DNA from: Castor canadensis
Taxonomy: Eukaryota; Chordata; Mammalia; Rodentia; Castoridae
Direction of reading: 5' to 3'
Length of the DNA: 64,000 bases
NCBI RefSeq assembly: GCF_047511655.1
Contig: NC_133399.1
Coordinates: 2,793,333-2,857,332 of the forward strand
Shown here: positions 46,832 to 57,575 of the stretch, piece after piece
Position numbering within the stretch: position 1 is the stretch's first letter
Layout: every line of letters starts with the position of its first letter
Program-made: the position numbers and the translations under genes
The notes under the pieces: generated by a model
Database searches by the model: none
Seen by the model: the letters and a program-made list of their open reading frames with translations, nothing else
Told to the model about the DNA's origin: nothing

Positions 46832-47350
46832 CTTCTCATGACCAGAGTGAGCAGTTCCCTCGATCTGATGAGGAATGACTGGGGATTGAGAAAAAACACA
46901 CAAAGACAAATATATAGAAAAGCTGGGGCCAGGTGTGTCTACCTCTCCTGATGAGAGATGCTGGTGACACCCTCCACCTCCAAGCGCACTTATTTATACA
47001 GCATGTATGGGAAAGTGGGGTGAAATGCAGGTCAATTTCTCATGGGTCCAGTGGCATAGGCTGCAGGAACAGCACACCTGTGGTATGTTGTTATTTACTA
47101 CAGACTATCCTCACTATATCAGCATGTACTGTTTTCCTTGCAAAGGAGTCTTTCTGAACCTTGCCTCCCTTGGTTGGGTCCATGCCTATCAGCCAAAAGG
47201 CTCTTTAACAGAGCTGTGCCCATGCCAAGGTTACTTCCACTGCTTCAGTCTCCCTACTTGCAATGCAGCCTTATTGAACCTTGCTCACCTCCTTCATGCC
47301 AGGGCCTTGCCTTCTCAGCACAAAGGACTTTGACATGGCCTTGCTCATGT
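46832..47350 (-). repeat. 5' LTR of class II ERV
   Basis: Lies directly beyond the primer-binding site. A minus-strand TATA box (gtataaataagtgc) occurs at about 46984-46998. The outer edge is uncertain; paralogy of about 47400-47560 to 51690-51870 means it must end before about 47400. Confidence 0.55.
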
Positions 47351-47399
47351 CAAACTTTCTTCTCAGTCTAATTAGTTACTAGTCTCCCACAGTCTTTTG

Positions 47400-48489
47400 T
47401 CATGAAATAATTTTCTCTTACTTTAAAGCCAAGGGAAGACTGATTCCCTTTTCTCTGAGGCCTATTTATTAATCTCCTTATTGCAGTAAAGTGTCCTTGA
47501 TAATGTAGTTTGAACACTGTTTATTAATATTAGACAGTAGGTCACTTTGTGTTCTTTCCCTTGCTCTCTCTCTTCTGTTCTTGTTCATTATTATTCTTTT
47601 TTGATAGTGGTTCTTGCTATGTAGATTACTCCAGTGTTTCCTCTGTGATTCTTCTGGTGGAAGTACAGGATTAGGCCACCACAAGTGATTCAAGGGATCA
47701 CTTACTTATTCCAACTATTTTTAATTGCTGTTTGGAATTTATTACATCTCTTACACTTTAAAAAGTAGTTTTGTTCATGAGTTTTAAGGTGTATTTTTGA
47801 AATTACAAAATTGTGTACTTCTAGTTTGATGTGATGACTTGTTGAAATCCATCTATTTCTAGGGACAAATGCCACATTTCTCCTTCTTACATTGTGCTTT
47901 ACATGCTAAAAAAAGGTCATTTTATTTGATCCTTCATGAGTCTTAAATTTAGCTTTAAATTTGGGTTGATCTGTAAGAAACCAGGTAGAAGCTTCCAATG
48001 TCCTCTCTTGATACAGTCACCAAGGAGGTGCTCAATTCCAAGAAAATTGTTTGATAAGAGATATTAAATATTATTTGTCATACCAAGTTTCTATTATTCA
48101 TTGGGAGTGCATTGTGGGTTATCTTACTAGAGACTCCCTATGGTGAACATTTCAGAAATGCACAAATAATCATAAATACATATATACAATAGGATAATAT
48201 TAGAATAAATTGCTTCAGGACACTCTCCCCTTTTTATAGTTTGTATTTAGTTTGGTGACGTTCATCCCATTAGCAGTTCTGAAATAACACTAGACATGAA
48301 ACTTTTACTCATGTATTCAAAACATTATTCCTGCAGTCTGTTTTCACCTGATATTACTCTAATGGGAACTAAGTAGAAGGAATTTGTTAGTAGATTGCTA
48401 CAATCTCAGTGTATAACATGTAATTTTTATGACCATGTTCTGCTGTGACACTCACAATTCTTCTCACAAATGTGTGTGTGACATATTAG
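47400..48489 (+). other. KRAB-ZNF intron 1, 3' part
   Basis: Runs up to the KRAB-A acceptor. 47400-47560 shares ttattaatattagac and aggtcact with 51690-51870. It contains one B1-like SINE (47595-47690). No exon was recognised. Confidence 0.5.
47595..47690 (-). repeat. B1-like SINE fragment
   Basis: Reverse B1-like half, very diverged (gctatgtagattactcc, aggattaggccaccac). Confidence 0.5.
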
Positions 48490-48783
<294 letters not shown>

Positions 48784-48818
48784 TAAATACTAATGATTTC
48801 CCTGTGTCTATATCTTAG

Positions 48819-48879
48819 AAACAATAGAAGAAAGTGAAAACATTGAAGAGGACTTCAGGAATCCCAGAAGAAATATGAG
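48819..48879 (+). pseudogene. Second KRAB exon, donor lost
   Basis: Acceptor AG at 48817-48818. The codon split after the first G of exon 2 is completed in frame and reads ETIEESENIEEDFRNPRRNM. By comparison with related genes the 61-bp exon should end at 48879, where a donor GT is expected, but the bases are AT. The change also makes a TAG stop at 48881-48883 if splicing fails. Exon identity is firm; the single-base cause is inference. Confidence 0.8.
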
Positions 48880-49541
48880 ATAGTTTCTACTCAAAACTGA
48901 AACCGTGCACATTGTTTGTGGCATGAGAAGTTTGAAAACCAAGGAAATTAGACCTTAACTTCCAGCTGTAAATTGATGAAATCATTGAAAAGTTTCTCTA
49001 AGACTGGAAAAATAAGTTAAGCATTTAGAATCAGAAAATTCAGGACTTGATATGTGCTATTATTCATAACATGTTTTGTCCCAGGAAGTCACAAGAGACA
49101 CTGTCCAATTGCTCAATATACAAAAGTAACACGACTCTACGCACAAACTTTTCAAACTATATTATGTCAAATTCCATCAGAGTGGGAATATCATGTGCCC
49201 TGGCATAGACTGCTAAGTTTTTCACCTTATCTCCTCATGTTCATTCTTGTATTTCACAATCCAACATGATTTTGATCAAAGGCATCTCAATAAGCACTTT
49301 CAGTGTATTTCAGTGTAGTAAAATTCATTCAGTGTTGTCAAATACCTAACATGGAAATAGTATTGTGGAAACACATATGAACACCACTGTTTTGATAAAA
49401 CCTGTTCTCAGGCCCTCAGGTTCTCAGGCTGCATAACATTTGGTACATTTGTGTTCACAAATCCTTATAGGAATGAATACCATTACTTCTCTTCATAAAT
49501 CATTAATAGGATAACATTGGTAATCTTTCTCTTTCTTAAAG

Positions 49542-50880
49542 ACCTGAAGTGTTAGAGAGACTGCATGAACATATGCAATGTGTTTAATGTGGAGAATCCT
49601 TTCAACACACTCCAGAGAACATTGTAAGCAAGGCAACTCTGCTTAGAATAACAACATGTAAACACTATATACATAATGCTTATGGGAAAATCTTTGCTGA
49701 TTGCAAAGTTCTTCTAATACAAGAAAGGATAAACAATATAGTGAAGTCTCATGGATGGAAGCAGTGTGGGGAAGCCTTTACTCAAGCCTGTCACCTGCAG
49801 AGACATAGAAGAACTCACATTGGAGAGAAACCCTATGGATGTAAGCAATGTGGGAAAGCCTTTATTCATGCCCATAACCTTCAAATATATGAAAGAACTC
49901 ACACTGGAGAGAAACCCTATGGGTTTATGCAATGTGGGGAATCCTTCACTCATGACAGTCACCTTTGAATCCCTGAAAGAACTCACACTGGAGAAAAACC
50001 TTATGGATATAAGTAATGTGGAAAAGTGTTCACCTTCCCCACTACCCTTAAAAGACATAAAGGAACTTATACTAGAGAGAAAAGGATATGAGCAATTTCC
50101 AGTGACATTAACAAATGTGAACTCACTCTTCAGAGACTCTATGAATGTCAGGAATGAGAGACAACCTACACTCTATCCAATATCCTTCATACTCATCAAA
50201 AAACTCACACAGGACAAGCAAAATTGATGTAAACAATGTGTAAATCCTCCCTTAGTTCTAATACCCTTCATGTACCTGAAATAAGTGATGATGTAAATAA
50301 ACACTAGAGACATGGCAAATATAAAGGATTCACATATCCCAGTCTTCTTGAAAGACACGAATGAACTCAGAAACCCTATCAGTGTTAGAATTGTGGGAAT
50401 GCATTCACCTTTTCCAGTAGTCTGTTTTGAAACAACACAATTCACATTAGATTACTATGCTATATCTGTGCATAATGTGGATAAGCCTTCACACATTCCA
50501 GTGCCTCTCCAAAACATACAAAGCTAACAATATGAATAATTGTATGAGGAAAGCAATGTGGAAAGTCTTCCCTCATTTCTGTGACTTCAAACATGAAAGT
50601 CTTCACACTGGAGAGAAAATCTATAAGTGTAAATATAATAAGCCTGTCTTTATTCATTCCATTCACCATCAAAGAAATGAAATAATACAATCTGTGACAA
50701 ATATTGCAGATGTAACATATGGGAATGTCTTCTTTCATTCCCATTACCAAAAAATACATACAAGGTATCACAGTGGAGCAAAACTCTGTTTTGAAGTAAT
50801 GAGAGAAAGCCTTCACTTATCCTGCTGCCTTTTAGCAATATGAAGCAACTCCATTCTTGCACTCATGAGAGTGCCCAATT
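49542..50880 (+). pseudogene. C2H2 zinc-finger exon, degenerate
   Basis: Acceptor AG at 49540-49541 after a pyrimidine-rich tract, with phase matching exon 3. The frame opens with PEVLERLHEHMQ and a pre-finger region, meets TAA at 49585-49587, then enters fingers near 49750. Finger 1 has Trp for the first Cys, finger 2 Tyr for the first His, finger 3 Phe for the first Cys followed by a stop, and finger 4 Tyr for Cys plus a stop. Linkers (HTGEKPYG) are still clear at 49807-49830, 49899-49922 and 49982-50005. Beyond 50080 the array is shifted between frames and only traces remain. Confidence 0.92.
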
Positions 50881-50964
50881 TATATAACTTTTGTTAGCAA
50901 AAGCATGCCATGTCACCTGATTTCCTCCAGAGATATGATGAAAGATGATATGAAGAGAAGACTT

Positions 50965-51150
50965 GACTCATGGCTTTGTGCTTCCAGGGACTGGACTCTA
51001 CCTCCAAGCCACACCTCCCTTCCAGTCTGTTTTGTCTTAGATATGTCAGAGCAAGGGCCTGTGAACTATCTGCCCAGGCTGACCTCCAATCACGATCCTC
51101 TTGGCTCACCCTCTCAAGTTCTAGGATTACAGACCTGAGCTGTGATTGTG
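50965..51150 (-). repeat. Dimeric SINE, diverged
   Basis: Reverse copy (ccaagccacacctcccttcc, ctgcccaggctgacctcc, ctaggattacagacc). Confidence 0.7.
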
Positions 51151-51279
51151 GTCATGTATTTCTAAATTTTTCTCTGAAAACAACCTTTATACTTGTTATT
51201 CTGGTGCCAGCCTAGAAAGACAGTCACATGGGATCCTAAATCAATAGACTCGCTTAAGTGTTGGGAAGAGTTGCTTCAG

Positions 51280-51535
51280 TATGTCTTTTACATCAGACTG
51301 GACTGTGGACTCAGGGCCTCATGTTTGCTACCCAGGTTTTCTACCACTTCCGCCACTTTGCCAGCCCTTTGTGTGTATTTTTAATTGTGACTTTCAACAT
51401 GCTCAACATTTTATATTTCATTTAGACTGGGACTTCTTTAACTGGATATGTATACCAGGGTGACTTTGAACTTACTTTTTTCCAACCTCTGTTTCCCAAA
51501 CACTGCGATGAAAAACATGTAACGTGGTACTTGTG
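51280..51535 (-). repeat. Dimeric SINE, diverged
   Basis: Reverse copy (gactcagggcctcatgtttg, ccactttgccagccc) with a decayed B1-like half. Confidence 0.65.
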
Positions 51536-51879
51536 AAAATGTTCAGATTTTATCTTTCTTGTTTCCCAATGCAATTTGTTTATTGTCCAAAATGTAGATC
51601 AGAATAGAAAAGTTGTTTTCAAATAGAACCTGTATTTTTCCTTGTCTCATATTTTAGAGAGATTGTCATTTTGGCCTCCACTGTATGATGCCTTTTCTGC
51701 CAAGAATCAATTTTCTACTTAAATTAAAACCCAATGAAGAATTATTTGCTTTCCATGAGATCTATTTGTTAGTATCATTATTATAATATACAATGTTTAG
51801 TAATATACTTTCAAGATTACTTATTAATATTAGACTACAGGTCACTATATTGCCTAAAATATGTCTTCTGGGCAGGCTT

Positions 51880-51955
51880 TGTGGTTAAAGTGTTAAAGCG
51901 CTTACCAAGCAGGCATAGGTTCTTGAATTCACTCCCAAAAAGAAATAGGAATCTG
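51880..51955 (+). repeat. ID-like SINE monomer
   Basis: Plus tRNA-like half (gtggttaaagtgttaaagcg, cttaccaagcaggcat). Confidence 0.6.
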
Positions 51956-52375
51956 CAACATGTGATTTTTCTAGCAGTTTGGGTCTGCTTCCACTTTATA
52001 GGCTGAGCTCACAATATTATAGTAAACTGTAGCTTCTGTGTTGAGGTTACTCTCTGCTGTCTTGCTTTTTCTTTTCCTGTGGTTTGGTGCTGCCTGTCTT
52101 TTCATGGTTAAGTTGGGTTTCACTTTCTGTATGCAGAATCCCTTGAAGAATCTTTTGTAGTGGTGACTTTGTGGTCACATATTGTTTTAGTTTCTGCTTA
52201 TCATGGAAGACTTTCATTGCTCCATCTATTTTGAATGATGGTTTTTTTGGGTAAAGTATCCTGGGTTTGAAGTTATTTTCATTCAGTGTCCAGAAGATCT
52301 CACCCCATGCTATTCTTGCTTTTAATGTTTCTGTTGAGAAGTCTGCTGTGATTTTGATGGGTTTACCTTTGTATG

Positions 52376-53317
52376 TTACTTGTTTTTTTCTCTTACAGCC
52401 TTCAATATTCTTTCCCTAGTTTCTGAACTTGTTGTTTTAATGATGATATGTCGTGGGGTAGTTCTATTTTGATCTGGTCTGTTTGGTGTCCTGGAGGCCT
52501 CTTGCATCTGTATGGGAATATCTTTCTCTAGATTTGAGAAATTTTCCGTTATTATTTTGTTGAATATATTATGCATTCCCTTCGCTTGCACCTCTTCTCC
52601 TTCTTTGATCCCCATGAGTCTCAAGTTTGGTCTTTTGATGGAGTCAGTGAGTTCTTGCATTTTCTTTTCACAGGTCTTGAGTTGTTTAATTAATAGTTCT
52701 TCAGTTTTTCCTTTAATTACCATTTCATTTTCAAGTTCTGAGATTCTGTCTTCTGTTTGTTCTATTCTGCTGGATTGGCCTTCCGTTTTGTTTTGCAGTT
52801 CTGTTTCATTCTTTTTTCTGAGGTTGTCCATATCCTGGCTGGTTTCCTCTTTAATGTTGTCTATTTTTGTCCTGAGTTCATTTATCTGTTTATTCATCGT
52901 GTTCTCTCTGTCACTTTGGTGTTTATACAGTGCTTCTATGGTTTCCTTTATTTTTTCTTTTGCTTTTTCAAATTCTCTATTTTTGTTGTCTTGGAATTTT
53001 TTGAATGTCTCCTGTACATTTTGGTTGACCCTATCCAGTATCATCTCTATGAAATTCTCATTGAGTACCTGTAGTATGTCTTCTTTTAAATTATTCTTGT
53101 GCACTTCATTGGGTCCTTTGGCATAGTTTATCTTCATTTTGTTGGAGTCTGGATCTGAGTACCTGTTTTCTTCATTCCTCTCTGGTTCCTGTACTAATTT
53201 TTTGCTGTGGGGAAACTGGTTTCCCTGTTTTTTCTGTCTTCCTGTCACTGTCTTTGGTGTTGTTACTGTCCCTGTACTGTGTGCAATTAAGTATTTTCTA
53301 GCTTGTAATAATAACAA
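52376..53317 (-). pseudogene. L1 ORF1, nearly complete
   Basis: 313 codons are open from MLLLQARKYLIAHSTG through the coiled coil (SRIEQTEDRISELENEMV) and RRM-like part to VREKNK. A frame change in a T-run near 52380 (seven T, against six in the other copy) removes the last 20 or so residues. The copy has no 41-bp insertion and shows the ancestral layout of ORF1 at 12938-11870. Confidence 0.9.
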
Positions 53318-54842
53318 TGGTAATATTTAGAATGAAAGGGTGAGCAGAGATGGAAAGCAAGAAGTTAAAGGATAGGGAAAAGCAAATCAACAGACAAGAA
53401 GGAGAATACAGAACAAGGAATCAGACAAGAAAATTTCAAAGGTATAAACAGAGAGCCTTAGTGTCCTAATTGACAGTAAGCTGAACAGACATTAGAGAGA
53501 CAGAGAAAGGATTGAAAGTAAAAAATAATAAAAAAAAGATAAGAATAAAAATAAAAAATAGGTAAATGAAAGAAGTATCTATGTATAAAAATAAAATAAA
53601 ATGCAAAATAGAGATTTTTTTAAAAAACCAAAAAACCAAAAAACCTCCAAGTTCAAATGCAATGAAGTTTCAGTCTTAATAATTTGAGTGTCCGTCTCAG
53701 TCTCCAGTCCTGGAGGTGGTGCCTCAGATGTTGTTCTGTAGTTGTCTCATCAAAGGGGATGCATAAAGTAGAACAAAACTACACACACACACACACACAC
53801 AAAATCCCCACCAAGTGTCCGAAGTTCAAATGCAATATAGTTTCAGTAAGGTTTTCAGCATGCAGGTATAATTCAGTTGTTCTCTCATCAAAGGTAGGGA
53901 GAAAAAGAGAAAAAAAAAGAAAGAAAAAAAAGAGTCTGGAGACAGTTCTGAGAATGGTATCTGCTGCTGTCAGCCTGCTGTTGCTGGAGGCATTATTTAT
54001 GCAGATCTCAGGGTGAGCTTAGCACTCACGTGGCCCTGCAGGCGTTGTTTACTCAGAGTTTTCCTTTGAGCCTCTGCTTACAAGCTTTTCCCTTTCCAAG
54101 CACTGGGAAAGGTGACACTGCACTCATGTTCTCAGGCCTGCATGGTTATTTACAGTTCATGTGAGAAGTGGGTCTTTACCCTTCTCCTGTGCAGTTTTCC
54201 TCCCACCACCACTTTCACAAGCTTTCCTGCTCCTGATTACTGGGCGGTGCTGCTGCTCCTGCCAGCCGCCATGTTTGTTTTCAGCTCATGTGGGAAGTGG
54301 GTCTTCCCTCCTCTCCTGTGGAGTTTTCCTCCCTCCACCACTCTCACAAGCTTTCCTGCTCCTGGTTGCTGGGCGCGCACCCCTGCTCCCGCCAGAGGCT
54401 CTCCGACCCTCCGAGCTTGTTTATTTACAGTTCCGGGAAGGATTCCCTTCCCCAATCTTCAGCGCTCAGGGCGCCACACCCTCTTTCCCGTGTGTCTTTA
54501 TTGTTCTTATTTTTTATTACTCAGTTTCTCTTTTTTCCCCGGGTGGGGGTTGGTCTGTCAGGGGGCTATGCTGCTCTGCCCCAGGCTTGTCTGTGGGAGT
54601 ACCATGGCACCGCAAAGCTCACCTGGTCCGCATCTTCCCAAGCTGTCTGGGCACGGATGATTGGTGGCCTGGGGACCCTCCTTGTTTCTCCATTTAACAT
54701 GAAGTGGAGATTCTCTGCACTGGCTGGAAGTGTGGAGGGGTCAAAGTTATGCCTCTTCTTAGTGATTATGCTTGCAAAGTGTGTCTCCAGCATCTCTCCA
54801 AGATTTCACTATAGGAGGCTCACTTTCTGCTTCCTCCCTCTA

Positions 54843-54853
54843 GCCGCCATCTT
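54843..54853 (-). promoter_or_regulatory. YY1-type site at L1 5' end
   Basis: gccgccatctt on the plus strand (AAGATGGCGGC in the L1 sense). YY1 sites at this position direct accurate transcription start in other L1 families. The full-length L1 at 14414 lacks a visible equivalent. Confidence 0.7.
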
Positions 54854-55149
54854 GGAATCTCCCCAGCTATGCTACTTTTTGAACCACAACTCCAGTTCAA
54901 CACATAAGGTAATGACTTGGGCTTTGAGAATCTCCTTAGTCAGCTCTGCCTATCTGAATACCTCTTCAGTAGACATTTAAATTTATTCATTCTGAAAGAC
55001 AGAATGAAAAGATAATAATCTTCAAAGAATATATCACATGTACACCTGCATTGAAAAAATTATTGTAATTTTTGGTGAGAAAAGAGGTGATTATAACTAA
55101 AAAGCACTCAGAGTGCTAAAAGGATTCAATGAAGATACATTAAATCCTT

Positions 55150-55237
55150 TTTCTCCATTGGGCATAATGGTGTTCAGACTGAGGACCTCCTACTTGATAG
55201 GCATGTGGCCTAACAGTTAAGCTACACAACCAGGCCC
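55150..55237 (-). repeat. ID-like SINE (duplicated)
   Basis: Partner of 35275-35357; reverse tRNA-like half (acttgataggcatgtggcc). Confidence 0.6.
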
Positions 55238-55317
55238 CCAAATCTCATCTTTATTCTCATTTGTTATCACACATGCATGTCCAAAATTAAAGTTTTCAAC
55301 ATTGTACTGGATGCTTG

Positions 55318-55412
55318 TGTTTTGTTTTAGTTTTGGTTTTACTGTGTTTGCACTCAGGGCCTTATGCTTGCCATGAAGGCATTTGACCACTTTAGTCACT
55401 CCACCAGCCTAT
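55318..55412 (-). repeat. ID-like SINE, copy-specific
   Basis: Reverse tRNA-like half (gcactcagggccttatgctt, agtcactccaccagcc). Absent from the matching position near 35410. Confidence 0.75.
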
Positions 55413-55549
55413 TAACTACTGCTGATAAGGAAAATGATGAATGACAGCAACTGCATAGAGGATGGCAGGGAGGGCTGAGGAGCATTCTAAGATAACTGCA
55501 TTGCCCTTGAATCTGGATGTTATGTCACAGTGGACAAAAATATTGGAGT

Positions 55550-55745
55550 GTGGCTCAAGAGGTAGAGTTCCTGCCTACCAAGTGTAAGGCCCAAATTCAA
55601 GTGCCAGCATAACGAAAGAATGGATGGAGCACTTAGTTGTGGTAGTACACACCTAATATACCAGCTACTGTGGAGGCTCTGGCCAAATGATCACCAGGTG
55701 AATGCCAGCCAGGACCATTTATTGAGATCCCATCTTAAAATAAAA
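55550..55745 (+). repeat. Dimeric SINE (duplicated)
   Basis: Partner of 35540-35725; tRNA-like half (ggctcaagaggtagagttcc) then B1-like half. Confidence 0.65.
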
Positions 55746-55994
55746 AGTCTAAGCAATGTTGCAGACCACTATAAAACTCACCTAGCAGTTCTGAGGCATT
55801 GGGCTCAATTCATAATAATACACATATACAAACACATATATGAATCAAAATAGGGAAAGTGCAGTGACATAAGCTGCAAATATACATTGCAAAGTGTAGG
55901 AAAATGAAATATAAAAAATAGGAAGAATATATTTGATATCCTAGCCATGAAAACAAAATGGAATATAAAGAAAGCATAAATAAAATGAGAAGAC

Positions 55995-56252
55995 AGAGCC
56001 AGGGACTTGTGGTCCACATCTATAATCCTAGCTACTGAGGAGGAATCACAGGTTGAAACCAGCCTCACGTAACAGGGCTACATCAAAAAGTGCCCAAGAC
56101 AAAAAGGGCTCATGGAATGACTCAAGTGGAAGCATGCCTGTCTCAAGTCTGAGGCCCAAAGGGCTGGTGGTGTGGTTCAAGCAGTAAGAGCACCTCCCTA
56201 ACAAGTGTGAGCACCAGAGTTCAAATCCTAGTGCTGCCAAAAAACAAAGTCA
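55995..56252 (+). repeat. Compound SINE
   Basis: B1-like half (cacatctataatcctagc), then one ID-like half broken off at ctgaggcccaaa, then a second complete ID-like half (ggctggtggtgtggttcaag to caaatcctagtgctgcc). Confidence 0.8.
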
Positions 56253-56363
56253 AACAAAAACAAACAAGAGCCCAATAAAAGGAACTAAGTGGGTTAATGT
56301 GACATAATTCTGTTTGTTGTGTTAAGGCAATTTTGTTTGAGTTTCATGGGTACTTCCTTTTTA

Positions 56364-56470
56364 AGGAATATGGAGCACTTCATGAATTTGCATATCATTC
56401 TTGGGAAGGAACCATGCCAGTCTTCTCTGTATCATTCCAATTTTAATATATGTGCTGCTGAAGTGAGCAT
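56364..56470 (-). pseudogene. U6 snRNA pseudogene
   Basis: The minus strand reads tgctcacttcagcagcaca, aaaattggaatgatacagag, then atgcaaattcatgaagtg and ccatatt, aligning along the full 107 nt of U6 with about a dozen differences. U6 is the catalytic spliceosomal RNA. The first base, the start hexamer and the central region have changed and the terminal T-run is broken, and no proximal-sequence element was seen. A retrocopy made by L1 machinery is the usual origin. Confidence 0.9.
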
Positions 56471-56514
56471 GGTACCACCTTTTAAAATCAAGATAGTTGA
56501 TAAGGTGTTTCTAA

Positions 56515-56619
56515 TTTTTTTTCTTTTGGAGGCACTGGGATTTGAACTCAGGGCCTCATACTTGCTAGGCAGGTGCTCTTACTACTTGAGTAACTCCCAT
56601 CTTTAAGACAGGGTTTCAA
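56515..56619 (-). repeat. Dimeric SINE, left part
   Basis: Reverse copy (gggatttgaactcagggcct, cttgctaggcaggtgctc). Split by the L1 at 56620-57469; the remainder is at 57470-57575. Confidence 0.85.
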
Positions 56620-57469
56620 AAATTTGGAGACTACTTAAAACACTAAACATTGATCTACCATTTGATCCAGCAATACCACTCTTGGGGATATACCCAAAAG
56701 ACTGTGACACAGGTTACTCCAGAGGCACCTGCACACCCATGTTTATCGCGGCACTATTCACAATAGTCAAGTTATGGAAACAGCCAAGATGCCCCACCAC
56801 TGACGAATGGATTAAGAAAATGTGGTATCTATACACAATGGAATTTTATGCAGCCATGAAGAAGAACGAAATGTTATCATTTGCTGGTAAATGGATGGAA
56901 TTGGAGAACATCATTCTGAGTGAGGTTAGCCTGGCCCAAAAGACCAAAAATCATATGTTCTCCCTCATATGTGGACATTAGATCAAGGGCAAACACAACA
57001 AGGGGATTGGACTTTGAGAACATGATAAAAGCGAGAGCACACAAGGGAGGGGTGAGGATAGGTAAGACACTTAAAAAATTAGCTAGCATTTGTTGCCCTT
57101 AATGCAGAGAAAGTAAAGCAGATACCTTAAAGCAACTGAGGCCAATAGGAAAAGGGGACCAGGAACTAGAGAAAAGGTTAGATCAAAAAGAATTAACCTA
57201 GATGGTAACACACACACACAGGAAATTAATGTGAGTTAATGCCCTGTATAGCTATCCTTATCTCAACCAGGAACACTTGTTCCTTCCTATTATTGCCTAT
57301 ACTCTCTCTTCAACAAAATTAGAGATAATGGCAAAATAGTTACTGCTGGGTATTGAGGGGGTGGGGGGAGAGGGAGGGGGCGGAGTGGGTGGTAATGGAG
57401 GGGGTGGGGGCAGGGGGGAGAACTGACCCAAGCCTTGTATGCACATATGAATAATAAAACAATAAAAAA
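56620..57469 (+). mobile_element. 5'-truncated LINE-1 nested in SINE
   Basis: Carries the end of ORF2 (from about 56640 to SLICGH-stop at 56983) and the 3' UTR with its G-rich tract at 57354-57420, then an A-rich tail. The target-site duplication is aagacagggtttcaa at 56605-56619 and aagatagggtttcaa at 57470-57484, differing at one base. The host is a dimeric SINE. Confidence 0.95.
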
Positions 57470-57575
57470 AAGATAGGGTTTCAAGAACTATTTGCCTGGG
57501 ACTGGCTTTGAATGTCAGTCTTCCTCCTGAGTTGCAAGGAATACAGGTGTGAGCTACTGATGCCTTGCTAGGTGC
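57470..57575 (-). repeat. Dimeric SINE, right part
   Basis: B1-like remainder (gaactatttgcctgggact, acaggtgtgagctactgatg) of the SINE begun at 56515. Confidence 0.85.

Larger units (their letters stand above)
44844..47350 (-). mobile_element. Class II (betaretrovirus-like) ERV fragment
   Basis: Minus-strand order: LTR (about 47350-46832), primer-binding site (46831-46814), gag (46704 to about 45340), then env-like sequence to 44844. Protease, RT, RNase H and integrase are entirely missing. It ends abruptly at the class I ERV stub, so its 3' half and 3' LTR are not present. Confidence 0.7.
50881..52037. other. Downstream flank with intron-like paralog
   Basis: Besides the three SINEs listed, about 51555-51620 matches 34085-34165 and about 51690-51870 matches 47400-47560, so sequence resembling KRAB-ZNF intron 1 recurs after the zinc-finger exon. 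This suggests the start of another truncated module. Confidence 0.45.
52038..54863 (-). mobile_element. LINE-1 with intact 5' end, lacking ORF2 and 3' end
   Basis: From 54863 the minus strand begins ggagattccaagatggcggc, a classic L1 5' terminus with a YY1-type site, then a 5' UTR, ORF1 (53317-52376) and the inter-ORF region. It stops at 52038 where the full-length copy continues (position about 11602). There is no poly(A) tail or 3' UTR, so this is not ordinary 5' truncation; loss of the 3' part by deletion or recombination is likely. No target-site duplication was found. Confidence 0.9.
54940..56070. repeat. Duplicated block, copy 2
   Basis: Direct paralog of 35030-36060 (see that entry). 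It carries an extra reverse SINE at 55318-55412, so that insertion followed the duplication. The L1 5' end at 54863 lies less than 100 bases from its left edge. Confidence 0.8.

Noticed and set aside
56364-56470. Functional U6 gene
   Set aside because: Altered start, scattered substitutions, a broken terminal T-run and no visible upstream promoter elements indicate a pseudogene.
52038-57469. Twin-priming inversion linking the minus L1 (52038-54863) and plus L1 (56620-57469)
   Set aside because: The two pieces do not abut, unique duplicated sequence and SINEs lie between them, and the second has its own target-site duplication.
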